This document shows positions 32,725 through 41,465 of a DNA stretch of 64,000 nt, piece after piece (position 1 is the first letter of the stretch; every line of letters begins with the position of its first letter). The position numbers and the translations under genes were made by a program. Below the pieces are notes generated by a model, which saw only the letters and a program-made list of their open reading frames with translations, searched no databases and was not told where the DNA came from. The stretch comes from Mumia sp. Pv4-285 (GTDB lineage: Bacteria > Actinomycetota > Actinomycetes > Propionibacteriales > Nocardioidaceae): NCBI RefSeq assembly GCF_041320275.1, contig NZ_CP162023.1:4464001-4528000 (forward strand), in the 5' to 3' direction.

Positions 32725-34812
32725 TCAGCGCAGGAACGCGGCAGCGACGCCCGCGTCCACGGGGATGTGCAGGCCGGTCGTGTGGCTGAGCTCGGCGCTG
32801 CAGAGCACGAACACGGCGTTGGCGATGTTGCCCGGCAGGACCTCGCGCTTGAGGATCGTGCGCTGGGCGTAGAACTTGCCGAGGTCCTTCTCCTCCACGC
32901 CGTAGACCGCGGCACGGTTGGCGCCCCAGCCGCTGGCGAAGATGCCGGACCCCTGGACGACACCGTCGGGGTTCACGCCGTTGACCTTGATGCCGTGCTC
33001 GCCGAGCTCGGCGGCGAGCAGCCGCACCTGGTGGGCCTGGTCGGCCTTGGCTGCGCCGTACGCGACGTTGTTGGGGCCGGCGAAGATCGAGTTCTTCGAG
33101 GAGATGTAGACGATGTCGCCACCCATCTCCTGCTCGATCATCACCTTCGCGGTCACCTTGGCGACGAGGAACGAGCCCTTCGCCATCACGTCGTGCTGGA
33201 GGTCCCAGTCCTTCTCGGTGGTCTCGAGCAGCGAGCGCGAGAGCGAGAGACCGGCGTTGTTGACGACGAGGTCCACACCGCCGAAGGCGAGCACGGCCGC
33301 GTCGACCATGGCCTGGACGGCGTCGGCGTCGGAGACGTCCACGTGGACGCCGACGGCGACATCAGTGCTTCCGATCTCGGCTGCCGCGGCCTGGGCGTTC
33401 TCGAGCGACAGGTCGGCGATGACGACGCAGGCACCCTCGGCGGCGAGCTTCTCCGCCGTGGCCTTGCCGATGCCGGACGCGGCTCCGGTGACGAGCGCGA
33501 CGCGGGTCGCGAGCGGCTTCGGCTTCGGCATCCGCTGGAGCTTCGCCTCCTCCAGCGCCCAGTACTCGATGCGGAACTTCTCCGACTCGTCGATCGGGGC
33601 GTACGTCGACAGACCCTCGGCGCCACGCATGACGTTGATCGCGTTGACGTAGAACTCGCCGGCCACGCGGGCGGTCTGCTTGTCCTTGCCGAAGCTGAAC
33701 ATCCCGACGCCGGGGACGAGCACGATCAGCGGGTCCGCGCCGCGGATGGCGGGGCTCTCCGGGGTGGCGTGCCGGTCGTAGTAGCCCTGGTAGTCCTCGC
33801 GGTACGACACCGCGAGCTCCTTGAGCCGTGCGACCGAGTCCTCGACCGACGCGTCGGCCGGGAGGTCGAGAACCAGCGGCTTGACCTTCGTGCGGAGGAA
33901 GTGGTCGGGGCACGACGTGCCCAGCTCCGCGAGCCGCGGGTGCTCGGCGTGCGCGAGGAAGTCGAGCACGACGTCGGCGTCGGTGAAGTGGCCGACCATC
34001 CCCCTCCCCAAATTGGACAGAGCGTCCTGGCTGGCGATGCCGCGGATCGTCGGCGCCAGCGCGGCGGCCTTCGCACGACGCTCGGCCTCCGGCAGCGCGG
34101 CGTACCCGTCGAGCGCCGGCCCGAAGGGCTCCGGCCTGCTGTGCTCGGCGATGTACGCCTCGGCGGTGCGGATGATCCACAACGAGTTCTGCTCGGCCTC
34201 GTCGGAGGTGTCGCCCCACGCGGTGATCCCGTGGCCGCCGAGGATGCAGCCGATCGCCTGCGGGTTGTCCGCCTTGATCGCCGCGATGTCGAGCCCGAGC
34301 TGGAAGCCGGGACGACGCCACGGGACCCACACGACCTTGTCGCCGAAGACCGTCTCGGTGAGCTTCTCGCCGTCGGCGGACGTCGCGATCGCGATGCCGG
34401 AGTCGGGGTGCAGGTGGTCGACGTGCGCCGCGTCGACGAGCCCGTGCATCGCCGTGTCGATCGACGGCGCCGCACCGCCCTTGCCGTGCAGGCAGTAGTC
34501 GAACGCGGCGACCATCTCGTCCTCGCGGTCGACGCCCGGGTAGACGTCCACGAGCGAGCGCATCCGGTCCAGGCGCAGGACCGCCAGGCCCTTCTCCTGC
34601 AGGGTGCCGAGGTCGCCCCCGGAGCCTTTCACCCACAGCAGCTCGACGGACTCGCCGGTGACCGGGTCGGTCTCCGAGCCCTTGGCCGAGGTGTTGCCAC
34701 CCGCGTAGTTGGTGTTCTTCGGGTCGGCTCCGAGACGGTTCGAGCGCGCGATCAGCGCGGCGACCGTCGGGTTCGTGGAAGACTCTGCAGTGCTCTGCGA
34801 CATGGTGGTCAT
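32725..34812 (-). CDS. rhaEW: Bifunctional rhamnulose-1-phosphate aldolase / L-lactaldehyde dehydrogenase
   Basis: 695 residues. The N-terminal 400 residues are a class II aldolase domain (NTNYAGGNTSAKG near the start, then HVDHLHPDSGIAIA with metal-binding histidines). The C-terminal 270 residues are a short-chain dehydrogenase with VALVTGAASGIGKATAEKL and the catalytic Ser...Tyr-x-x-x-Lys in ISSKNSIFAG then VAYGAAK. The aldolase splits rhamnulose-1-phosphate into DHAP and L-lactaldehyde; the dehydrogenase oxidises lactaldehyde to L-lactate with NAD+, as shown for the homologous RhaEW type. The ATG at 34812 overlaps the rhaI stop; a second ATG at 34803 is possible. Confidence 0.93.
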   Translation of the reverse strand: MTTMSQSTAESSTNPTVAALIARSNRLGADPKNTNYAGGNTSAKGSETDPVTGESVELLWVKGSGGDLGTLQEKGLAVLRLDRMRSLVDVYPGVDREDEMVAAFDYCLHGKGGAAPSIDTAMHGLVDAAHVDHLHPDSGIAIATSADGEKLTETVFGDKVVWVPWRRPGFQLGLDIAAIKADNPQAIGCILGGHGITAWGDTSDEAEQNSLWIIRTAEAYIAEHSRPEPFGPALDGYAALPEAERRAKAAALAPTIRGIASQDALSNLGRGMVGHFTDADVVLDFLAHAEHPRLAELGTSCPDHFLRTKVKPLVLDLPADASVEDSVARLKELAVSYREDYQGYYDRHATPESPAIRGADPLIVLVPGVGMFSFGKDKQTARVAGEFYVNAINVMRGAEGLSTYAPIDESEKFRIEYWALEEAKLQRMPKPKPLATRVALVTGAASGIGKATAEKLAAEGACVVIADLSLENAQAAAAEIGSTDVAVGVHVDVSDADAVQAMVDAAVLAFGGVDLVVNNAGLSLSRSLLETTEKDWDLQHDVMAKGSFLVAKVTAKVMIEQEMGGDIVYISSKNSIFAGPNNVAYGAAKADQAHQVRLLAAELGEHGIKVNGVNPDGVVQGSGIFASGWGANRAAVYGVEEKDLGKFYAQRTILKREVLPGNIANAVFVLCSAELSHTTGLHIPVDAGVAAAFLR

Positions 34813-35975
34813 CAGCTCCATCCGGCCTGGGTCCCGCCGACCCGCTCGGCCTCGATCTGTTCCTGGTACCCGCTGGCGAGGTAGGCCCGCATCGGGTTGC
34901 CCTGCAGCCCGCGGCTCTCACGCCACGCGGCGAGGTCGCCCCGCACGTCGGTGTAGAAGGCGTCCATGAAGATCTCGTTCGCGAGGAGGACGTCGCCGTC
35001 GCTCTGCGCGGCTGCCAGCGCCTCCGTGTCGACGAGCAGCGCGCGCGCCGTCATCTCCTGGACGTTGAGCACCGAGCGGAGCTGGCCCGGGATCTTCTTC
35101 TCGATGTTGTGGCACTGGTCGAGCATGAACACGGTGTCGCCGTCCCGGCCGTACCCGCCGCCGCGGAGGACCTCGAAGAGGATCCGGAACAGCTGGTACG
35201 GGTCGGCGGCGCCCACGATCAGGTCGTCGTCGGCGTAGAAGCGCGAGTTGAAGTCGAACGAGCCGAGCTTCCCGAGGCGCAGCAGCTGGGCGACGATGAA
35301 CTCGATGTTCGTGCCCGGCGCGTGGTGGCCGGTGTCGAGGCACACCACGGCGTTGTCGCCGAGAGCGGCCACGTGCGTGTACGCCGTCCCCCAGTCCGGC
35401 ACGTCCGTGTGGTAGAACGCCGGCTCGAAGAACTTGTACTCGAGGACGAGACGCTGCTCGTCCGACAGCCGCTCGTAGATCGTCGCGAGCGACTCGGCGA
35501 GCCGGTCCTGGCGGCCGCGCATGTCGGCCTGGCCCGGGTAGTTGCTGCCCTCGGCGAGCCAGATCTTGAGGTCGCGCGACCCGGTCGCGTTCATGACATC
35601 GATGCACTCGAAGTGGTGGTCGATCGCCTTCTGGCGGATCTTCGGGTCGGTGTGCGTGAGGGCGCCGAGCTTGTAGTCGTCGTCCTGGAACGTGTTGCTG
35701 TTGATGGTGCCGAGACCGATGCCGAGGTCCTCGGCATAGCGGCGCAGCGCACCGAAGTCGTCCACGTGGTCCCACGGGATGTGCAGGGCCACGCGCGGCG
35801 CGAGCCCGGTGAAGCGGTGGACGGCCGCGGCGTCGGCGATCTTCTCCTCGACCGTACGAGGGGTGCCGGGCGAGCCGAAGACCTTGAAGCGCGTCCCGGA
35901 GTTGCCGTAGGCCCACGAGGGAACCTCGATCTCCTGCTCCGCGAGCCGCGACGCGATGTCAGCGAAGTTCGTCAT
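34812..35975 (-). CDS. rhaI: L-rhamnose isomerase
   Basis: 387 residues, similar to the Pseudomonas stutzeri type of L-rhamnose isomerase (TIM barrel with a two-metal site). Visible family segments include SWAYGNSGTRFKVFGSPG, WLAEGSNYPGQADMRGR, VLEYKFFEPAFYHTD and the metal-site region CLDTGHHAPGTNIE, then FDFNSRFYADDDL. It converts L-rhamnose to L-rhamnulose. The ATG at 35975 comes one base after the rhaM stop, with an AAGAGAG site inside the rhaM end, so translation is coupled. It overlaps the aldolase gene by one ATGA. Confidence 0.95.
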   Translation of the reverse strand: MTNFADIASRLAEQEIEVPSWAYGNSGTRFKVFGSPGTPRTVEEKIADAAAVHRFTGLAPRVALHIPWDHVDDFGALRRYAEDLGIGLGTINSNTFQDDDYKLGALTHTDPKIRQKAIDHHFECIDVMNATGSRDLKIWLAEGSNYPGQADMRGRQDRLAESLATIYERLSDEQRLVLEYKFFEPAFYHTDVPDWGTAYTHVAALGDNAVVCLDTGHHAPGTNIEFIVAQLLRLGKLGSFDFNSRFYADDDLIVGAADPYQLFRILFEVLRGGGYGRDGDTVFMLDQCHNIEKKIPGQLRSVLNVQEMTARALLVDTEALAAAQSDGDVLLANEIFMDAFYTDVRGDLAAWRESRGLQGNPMRAYLASGYQEQIEAERVGGTQAGWS

Positions 35976-35976
35976 G

Positions 35977-36411
35977 TCAGTTGCTCTCTTCATGCGCACG
36001 GGTCCCGTACGCGGTCGTGTCAGCCGTGGTCGTGTCAGCCGCGGTCGGCTGGGCCGTCGTCGTGCCGGCCGCCGCACGGTGGGCGGCCAGCTGGTCCTCG
36101 AGGTGGAAGATCTCCTCCAGCTCCAGGAAGCCTTCGTCGGGCGCTCCGTCGAGGTCCTCGAAGAGCTCGCCCATCTCGGCCTGCCACCGCCGGTTCACGT
36201 CGGTGGCGGCCATGCGGGCCTGAGCGGCCTCGAGCGACTCGGTCTCGAGGTAGCCGATCAGCAGCCCGTCGGGGCGGAGGAACAGCGAGTAGTTGTGCCA
36301 GCCGGCGGCGTACAGGGCCTCGAGCATCTCGGGCCACACCGCGGCGTGGCGGCGCTTGTACTCGTCGATCCGGTCAGGGCGGACCTGGAGCTGGAAGCAG
36401 ACGCGACGCAT
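35977..36411 (-). CDS. rhaM: L-rhamnose mutarotase with a Thr/Ala-rich tail
   Basis: 144 residues against about 105 for ordinary RhaM. The core (MRRVCFQLQVRPDRIDEYKRRHAAVWPEMLEAL, then HNYSLFLRPDGLLIGYLE) has the conserved histidine in RHAAVWPEM and the aromatic pocket. It interconverts the alpha and beta anomers of L-rhamnose so that the isomerase gets its preferred form. The last 35 residues are a low-complexity run of Thr, Ala and Asp (TTTAQPTAADTTTADTT), encoded by imperfect direct repeats of CGTGTCAGCC, with no counterpart in the family as I know it. GGAGG precedes the ATG. It is the first gene after the hairpin that follows rhaS. Confidence 0.9.
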   Translation of the reverse strand: MRRVCFQLQVRPDRIDEYKRRHAAVWPEMLEALYAAGWHNYSLFLRPDGLLIGYLETESLEAAQARMAATDVNRRWQAEMGELFEDLDGAPDEGFLELEEIFHLEDQLAAHRAAAGTTTAQPTAADTTTADTTAYGTRAHEESN

Positions 36412-36434
36412 CGTTCCTCCGGGTGGGTCTGGGT

Positions 36435-36478
36435 GTGGTCCCCGGCCGCCCCATGCCGCAGCGGCGGCCGGGGACCAC
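36435..36478 (-). terminator. Strong hairpin between rhaS and rhaM
   Basis: GTGGTCCCCGGCCGCC (36435-36450) pairs perfectly with GGCGGCCGGGGACCAC (36463-36478) around a 12-base loop, in the 127-base gap between the importer genes and the catabolic genes. A smaller perfect palindrome CTTCTGAGACTCAGAAG (36529-36545) overlaps the rhaS stop. Confidence 0.75.
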
Positions 36479-36538
36479 GTTCATCGCCAGGCGGTCAGCC
36501 TGGGCGGTCTGTCAACGACGACTCGTTGCTTCTGAGAC

Positions 36539-37585
36539 TCAGAAGTTGAAGTCGTCGATGTTGTCCTTGTTGAACTCGAGCGGCTCGCCGAGGATGACGG
36601 TGCCGTTCTCGCCGACGGTGTACTCGCCGAGCTTGCCCGCCTCGAACGTGTCGCCCTCCTCGCCCTTGATGTCGCCGTCGATGAGCGCCTTGGAGGCGAA
36701 GGCCGTCAGGTAGCCGAGGTCCTCGGGGCTCCAGAGCGCGAACGAGCCGACGGTGCCGTCCTTGACGTACTCACGCATCTGGTCCGGCGTACCGAGACCG
36801 GTCAGCGCGACCTTGCCCTTGTACTGCGAGTCCGACAGGTAGCGGGCCGCAGCGGCGATGCCGACCGTGGTGGGCGAGATGATGCCCTTGAGGTCGGAGT
36901 GCTTCTGCAGGAGAGCGGCGGTCTTGTCGAACGACGTCTGGTCGTCGTCGTCGCCGTAGACCGTCTCGACGAGCTCGATGTTCGGGTGGTTCGCCGCGAG
37001 GTCCTCCTCCATCAGCTTGATCCACTCGTTCTGGTTCGTCGCGTTCGCCGACGCCGAGAGGATGGCGACCTTGCCCTCGTCGCCGATGGCCTTGGCGATG
37101 AGCTCGACCTGCTTGGCGGCGATGCCCTTGGCGTCGGCCTGGCTCACGAAGAGGTCGCGGTACTCCGGGTTGGTGTCGGAGTCGAAGGTGACGACCTTGG
37201 TGCCCGCGTCACGAGCCTCCTGCAGCGCGTCGCCGATGGCCTCGGGATCGTTCGCGGAGATGGCGATGGCGCCGACGCCCTGCTGGGTCAGCGTGTTGAT
37301 GTAGCTGACCTGCGAGTCGGGCGTCGCCTCGGACGGTCCGACCTCCTTGAAGGTGCCGCCGAACTCCTCGACCGCAGCCTCGCCACCGGTGGAGGAGGCG
37401 TCGAAGTACGGGTTGCCGAGGTTCTTCGGAAGGAAGGTCACCGACAGGTCGCCGCCGCCGTCACCGGAGCCGCCCTCGTCGTCGCCTCCGCCGCAGGCCG
37501 CGAGCACCAGGCTCAGGCCGAGCACCGCAGCGACGGCCGGGACGACCCGTGCGAGGCCGCGTCGCCTCGTGTTTGGTGTGGTCAT
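36539..37585 (-). CDS. rhaS: Rhamnose ABC transporter substrate-binding lipoprotein
   Basis: 348 residues. A lipoprotein signal ends in the lipobox LVLAAC with Cys31 as the acylation site, followed by a flexible Gly/Asp/Ser linker. The mature part is a periplasmic-binding-protein fold of the RbsB/RhaS class (VTFLPKNLGNPYFDASSTGGEAAVEEFGG, then ISANDPEAI). It captures rhamnose at the outer face of the membrane and delivers it to RhaPQT. The ATG at 37585 overlaps the stop of rhaQ (ATGA). It is the last gene of the importer half of the operon and is followed by a strong hairpin. Confidence 0.95.
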   Translation of the reverse strand: MTTPNTRRRGLARVVPAVAAVLGLSLVLAACGGGDDEGGSGDGGGDLSVTFLPKNLGNPYFDASSTGGEAAVEEFGGTFKEVGPSEATPDSQVSYINTLTQQGVGAIAISANDPEAIGDALQEARDAGTKVVTFDSDTNPEYRDLFVSQADAKGIAAKQVELIAKAIGDEGKVAILSASANATNQNEWIKLMEEDLAANHPNIELVETVYGDDDDQTSFDKTAALLQKHSDLKGIISPTTVGIAAAARYLSDSQYKGKVALTGLGTPDQMREYVKDGTVGSFALWSPEDLGYLTAFASKALIDGDIKGEEGDTFEAGKLGEYTVGENGTVILGEPLEFNKDNIDDFNF

Positions 37586-38730
37586 CGGTCTTCTCTCTCT
37601 CGCTCGCCGACCGGTCCGTCCGGGTCGGTCAGGGTGGTGTTGTTGTGGGGTTGTGGGGGTGTGGACTGGGTGGTTCCTGATGGGGCGTCCGGGGCGCCAC
37701 GCGATCGTCGCTTGCTGCTGACCCAGCCGAGGACGCTGGAGCCCACGACCGAGACGACCAGCAGCAGGCCGGTGACGATGTTGATGACGTCGGCGGTCTG
37801 GTCGGCCAGGCGCAGCGCGCTGCCGATCGCCCCGATGAGGAGCACGCCGGCGATCACGCCGGGCAGTGCACCTCGTCCGCCGAAGATCGAGACTCCTCCG
37901 AGGAGGACCGCCGCGATGACCTGCAGCTCCATGCCGTTGGCGTTGTCGCCTCGGGCGCTGCCGTAGCGCAGCGTGTAGTAGATGCCGGCCAGCGCGGACA
38001 CCACGCCGGTGAGCATGAACAGGACGAGCTTGGTCCGCTCGACGCGGATGCCGGAGAAGCGTGCCGCGCCCTCGTTGAGGCCGATGGCGTACACGCCGCG
38101 GCCGAACGCGGTGAAGTGGAGGAGGACGATGAAGACGATCGCCAGCACCGCGAACGGGATCATGATCGACGGGATGTCGGACTCGCCGATGCGGCCGCGC
38201 GCCCAGTCGGTCCAGCCGTCGGGGAAGTCGGTGATCGCCGTGGTGCCGAGCAGGCCGACCGCGATGCCGCGGTAGAGCGCGAGCGTGCCGATGGTCACCG
38301 CCAGCGACGGCAGACCCACCACGGTCACGAGGAACCCGTTGAACGCGCCGCACACGATGCCGACGAGCAGGGCCGCGACCGCCGCGAGGACGATCGGCGT
38401 GCCCTTGTCGTAGAGGACGCCGAACGAGACGCTCGCCAGCGCCACCGTGCTCGCGACCGACAGGTCGATCTCACCGGTGATGATCACCAGCGTCATCGGC
38501 AGCGCGATGAGCAGGATCGGGGCGACGTCGAGGAGGAGGTACGTGATGGTGATCGGCCGGTCGAAGAACGGCACCGTCGCCGAGGCGTACAGGTAGACGA
38601 CGACCAGCGCGACCCACACGGCCAGGTCACGGCTGAAGAGGATCCGCTGCCACAGCGGACGCTGGTGGTCGCGGTAGCTCCGTGCGCGCGGCTGCGTGGA
38701 GGTGTCGGAGGGGTGGATCAGGCTGGTCAT
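37582..38730 (-). CDS. rhaQ: Rhamnose ABC transporter permease RhaQ
   Basis: 382 residues, about eight to ten membrane spans, BPD_transp_2 family. The signature VIITGEIDLSVASTVALASV and the coupling-loop region ALYRGIAVGLLG and LLGGVSIFGGRGALPGVIAG are typical of ribose/rhamnose permeases. An additional 40-residue hydrophilic C-terminal tail (rich in Ser, Pro, Asn) follows the last span. It pairs with RhaP to form the channel. It overlaps both neighbours by four bases. Confidence 0.93.
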   Translation of the reverse strand: MTSLIHPSDTSTQPRARSYRDHQRPLWQRILFSRDLAVWVALVVVYLYASATVPFFDRPITITYLLLDVAPILLIALPMTLVIITGEIDLSVASTVALASVSFGVLYDKGTPIVLAAVAALLVGIVCGAFNGFLVTVVGLPSLAVTIGTLALYRGIAVGLLGTTAITDFPDGWTDWARGRIGESDIPSIMIPFAVLAIVFIVLLHFTAFGRGVYAIGLNEGAARFSGIRVERTKLVLFMLTGVVSALAGIYYTLRYGSARGDNANGMELQVIAAVLLGGVSIFGGRGALPGVIAGVLLIGAIGSALRLADQTADVINIVTGLLLVVSVVGSSVLGWVSSKRRSRGAPDAPSGTTQSTPPQPHNNTTLTDPDGPVGEREREDR

Positions 38731-39770
38731 GCGGCGTCCCTCTCTGCCAGCAGCTTCTTGTGCTGTCGGTCCTTGAGGACCTTGTCCAGCACGATCGCGA
38801 CGATGATGAGCAGGCCGACCACAGCGCGCTGCCAGAAGTCCTGGATGCCGAGGATCGGCAGACCACGGTTGATGGTCATCAGGAGGTAGGCCCCGACCGC
38901 AGCCCCGAGGACGGTGCCGCTTCCGCCGAAGATCGCCACGCCGCCGATCACCGCGGCACCGACCGCCTCGAACTCGATGCCGAGGCCGGCGCCGGAGCTG
39001 ATCGTGCCGTAGCGCGCGACGTACATGACGCCGGCGAGTCCCGCGAGACCGCCCGAGGCCGCGAAGGCGAGGAGCGTGCGCTTCGTCTTCTGCAGGCCGT
39101 ACAGCGTGGCCGCGTCGGGGTCCGATCCGATCGCGTACATCTCACGGCCGCCGCGGGTGCGCCCCATGAGGTACGCCCCGATGGCGAGGACGACGAACGA
39201 GATCCAGGCGAGCGACGGGATCCAGAGGATCGACGACGTGCCGAACGAGAGCAGGCCGCTCGGGATGTCGGAGGCGTTGATCCGGTCCGAGCCCGCCCAG
39301 GACATCATCACGCCTCGGTAGACGTAGAGCGTGCCGAGCGTGATGACCAGCGCAGGCACTTTCGCGAACGCGACCAGTGCGCCGTTGATCAGCCCGAGGG
39401 CGACGCCGAAAAGGATGCCGAGCAGGAGGACGACCAGGATCGGCAGGCCGGTGTCGACGAACAGCCGACCGGTCGCGTACGCCACCAGGCCCAGGATCGA
39501 GCCCACGGACAGGTCGACGTTGCGGGTGATGATGACGATCGCCTGCCCGACGGCGAGGACCACGAGGATCGACGGCGTCAGGAAGAGGTCGCGCCACCCG
39601 TCCTTGCTGAACAGGAACGACGGGTTGATCGCCGTGGTCACCGCGAGCACGACCAGGAAGGCGAGGACGATGCCGGTCTCGCGCGCCTGGAGGAGCTTGC
39701 GCACGCGCGCGCCCGTGGAGGGCGGCGGCGGGGGCGCCGGGGTGGTGACGGTGGGCGTTGCGGTGCTCAT
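38727..39770 (-). CDS. rhaP: Rhamnose ABC transporter permease RhaP
   Basis: 347 residues, BPD_transp_2 family, with a proline-rich cytoplasmic start (TPAPPPPPSTG) and about ten membrane spans. The signature is VIITRNVDLSVGSILGLVAY, and the loop VYRGVMMSWAGSDRIN lies near the expected ATPase contact. It is the second permease of the heterodimeric channel. It overlaps rhaT upstream and rhaQ downstream, each by four bases, so the four importer genes are translationally coupled. Confidence 0.93.
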   Translation of the reverse strand: MSTATPTVTTPAPPPPPSTGARVRKLLQARETGIVLAFLVVLAVTTAINPSFLFSKDGWRDLFLTPSILVVLAVGQAIVIITRNVDLSVGSILGLVAYATGRLFVDTGLPILVVLLLGILFGVALGLINGALVAFAKVPALVITLGTLYVYRGVMMSWAGSDRINASDIPSGLLSFGTSSILWIPSLAWISFVVLAIGAYLMGRTRGGREMYAIGSDPDAATLYGLQKTKRTLLAFAASGGLAGLAGVMYVARYGTISSGAGLGIEFEAVGAAVIGGVAIFGGSGTVLGAAVGAYLLMTINRGLPILGIQDFWQRAVVGLLIIVAIVLDKVLKDRQHKKLLAERDAA

Positions 39771-41302
39771 GCGGAAGCCCCCTGGCTGCTGTCTCCGACG
39801 GCTACGTTGGTCGCGGCATACATGACGGCCTCGGGTGTCGCGTCGCCGCGAGCGATCTCGGCCGTGATCCGGCCCTCGTGGACGACCACGACGCGGTCTG
39901 CCATGCCGAGGACCTCGGGAAGCTCCGACGAGATCATCAGGATGGCCATGCCCTCACCGGCGAGCTCCGAGAGCAGCCGGTGCACCTCGGCCTTGGTGCC
40001 GACGTCGATGCCACGGGTGGGCTCGTCGACGATGAGGACGTCCGGGCGGGTGCTCAGCCACTTGGCGAGGACGACCTTCTGCTGGTTGCCGCCGCTGAGG
40101 GTGCCGGCGAGCGTGTCGAGGGTGCTCGTCTTCACCTCGAGGCGGGAGGCCCAGTCGCGCGCGGTCGTGTTCTCGGCGCCCGAGGCGAGCAGCCCGGCGC
40201 GGCTGAGGCGGCGACGGATCGCCATCGTGATGTTGCGTGTGATGGTGGCGTCGAGGACGAGGCCGTGCTTGCGGCGGTCCTCGGGGACGAGCGCGATGCC
40301 GAGGCGGATCGCCGCGGCGGGATCGTTCGGCGGCACCTTCTTGCCACTGACCTTGACCGAGCCCGAGTCGTACGGGTCGACGCCGAAGGCGGCCTGGACG
40401 ATCTCGCTGCGGCCGGCGCCGACGAGGCCGGCGAGCCCGACGATCTCGCCGCGTCGGACCTGGAGGTCGACGTCGTGGAAGAGACCCGCGCGGGTGAGGC
40501 CGGAGATCTCGAGGACGACGTCCCCGATCTCGGCCTCCTGCTTGGGGTACAGGTCGTCGACGTCGCGCCCGACGAGGCGGCGGACGACGTCGTCGACGGT
40601 CACGTCCGCGATGCGGTCGGTGGAGACGTACGCTCCGTCGCGCATCACGGTGATGGTGTCGCAGAGGCTGAAGACCTCGTCGAACCGGTGCGAGATGAAC
40701 ACGAGCGCGCGACCCTCGTCGCGCAGCGCGCGGGCGATGGTCATCAGGCGGTCGACCTCGACACCGCTGAGCGCGGCGGTCGGCTCGTCCATGATCAGGA
40801 CGCGGGCGTCGAGGGAGATCGCCTTCGCGATCTCGATGATCTGCTGGTCGGCGATCGAGAGGCCGTCAGCGGGGCGCTCGGGGTCGATCGGCACGCCGAG
40901 CCGCGCGAAGAGCGCCCGCGCCTCGGTGTCCATCGCCTTGCGGTCGATGCGTCCGAGGCGTCCCCGGGGCTGGCGGCCCATGAAGATGTTCTCGGTGACG
41001 CTGAGGTCGGGGAAGAGCGTGGGCTCCTGGTAGATCACGGCGATGCCGGCGTCCTTGGCCTCCGCGGTGGTGCGGAAGTCGACCGGTTCGCCGAAGAGGG
41101 CGTACGTGCCCCCGTCAGGGCGGTACAGTCCGGCGATGATCTTGACCATCGTGGACTTGCCGGCGCCGTTCTCGCCGACGAGAGCGTGGATCGACCCCGT
41201 CGTCACGGTCAGGCTGCCCGAGCTGAGGGCTACCACCTGTCCGAAGGTCTTCGACACGTCACGCAGCTCGAGCGCGACCGTCCCGGGGGCGGCTGTGGCC
41301 AT
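39767..41302 (-). CDS. rhaT: Rhamnose ABC transporter ATP-binding protein
   Basis: 511 residues with two ABC domains in tandem. The first has Walker A GENGAGKS, signature-like LSIADQQIIEIAKA and Walker B LIMDEPTAAL; the second has the degenerate Walker A GLVGAGRS usual for RbsA-type proteins, the signature LSGGNQQKV and Walker B LIVDEPTRGID. It powers rhamnose import. It is the first gene of the rhamnose cluster and faces the LacI regulator across a 163-base gap with two operators. The start could also be the GTG at 41314, which is closer to a GGAAG site. Confidence 0.94.
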   Translation of the reverse strand: MATAAPGTVALELRDVSKTFGQVVALSSGSLTVTTGSIHALVGENGAGKSTMVKIIAGLYRPDGGTYALFGEPVDFRTTAEAKDAGIAVIYQEPTLFPDLSVTENIFMGRQPRGRLGRIDRKAMDTEARALFARLGVPIDPERPADGLSIADQQIIEIAKAISLDARVLIMDEPTAALSGVEVDRLMTIARALRDEGRALVFISHRFDEVFSLCDTITVMRDGAYVSTDRIADVTVDDVVRRLVGRDVDDLYPKQEAEIGDVVLEISGLTRAGLFHDVDLQVRRGEIVGLAGLVGAGRSEIVQAAFGVDPYDSGSVKVSGKKVPPNDPAAAIRLGIALVPEDRRKHGLVLDATITRNITMAIRRRLSRAGLLASGAENTTARDWASRLEVKTSTLDTLAGTLSGGNQQKVVLAKWLSTRPDVLIVDEPTRGIDVGTKAEVHRLLSELAGEGMAILMISSELPEVLGMADRVVVVHEGRITAEIARGDATPEAVMYAATNVAVGDSSQGASA

Positions 41303-41349
41303 CGACTTGTTCACCGACTTCCGTTCGCACGGCGCAGAGGGGTTCCGCG

Positions 41350-41431
41350 TTTGAATCGTTTCAATTAACCTGGCGTTCACAACGTATATGACCTGCGACA
41401 CACGGTCAAGAGAGACTTTGAAACGATTCAG
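41350..41431. promoter_or_regulatory. Divergent rhaT/lacI control region with two LacI-type operators
   Basis: TTTGAATCGTTTCAA (41350-41364) and TTTGAAACGATTCAG (41417-41431) share the CG-centred form TTGAAWCGWTTCAA. On the minus strand TTGACC (41404-41409) and TATACG (41383-41388), 15 bases apart, form a possible rhaT promoter that the first operator would block downstream. Confidence 0.75.
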
Positions 41432-41465
41432 TGGCAAACTTCTGCCACCCGTACGAGGAGTTCCC

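Noticed and set aside
31301-32872. Long plus-strand frame opposite rhaB
   Set aside because: Low-complexity Arg/Gly/Val translation; rhaB on the minus strand is complete and in operon context.
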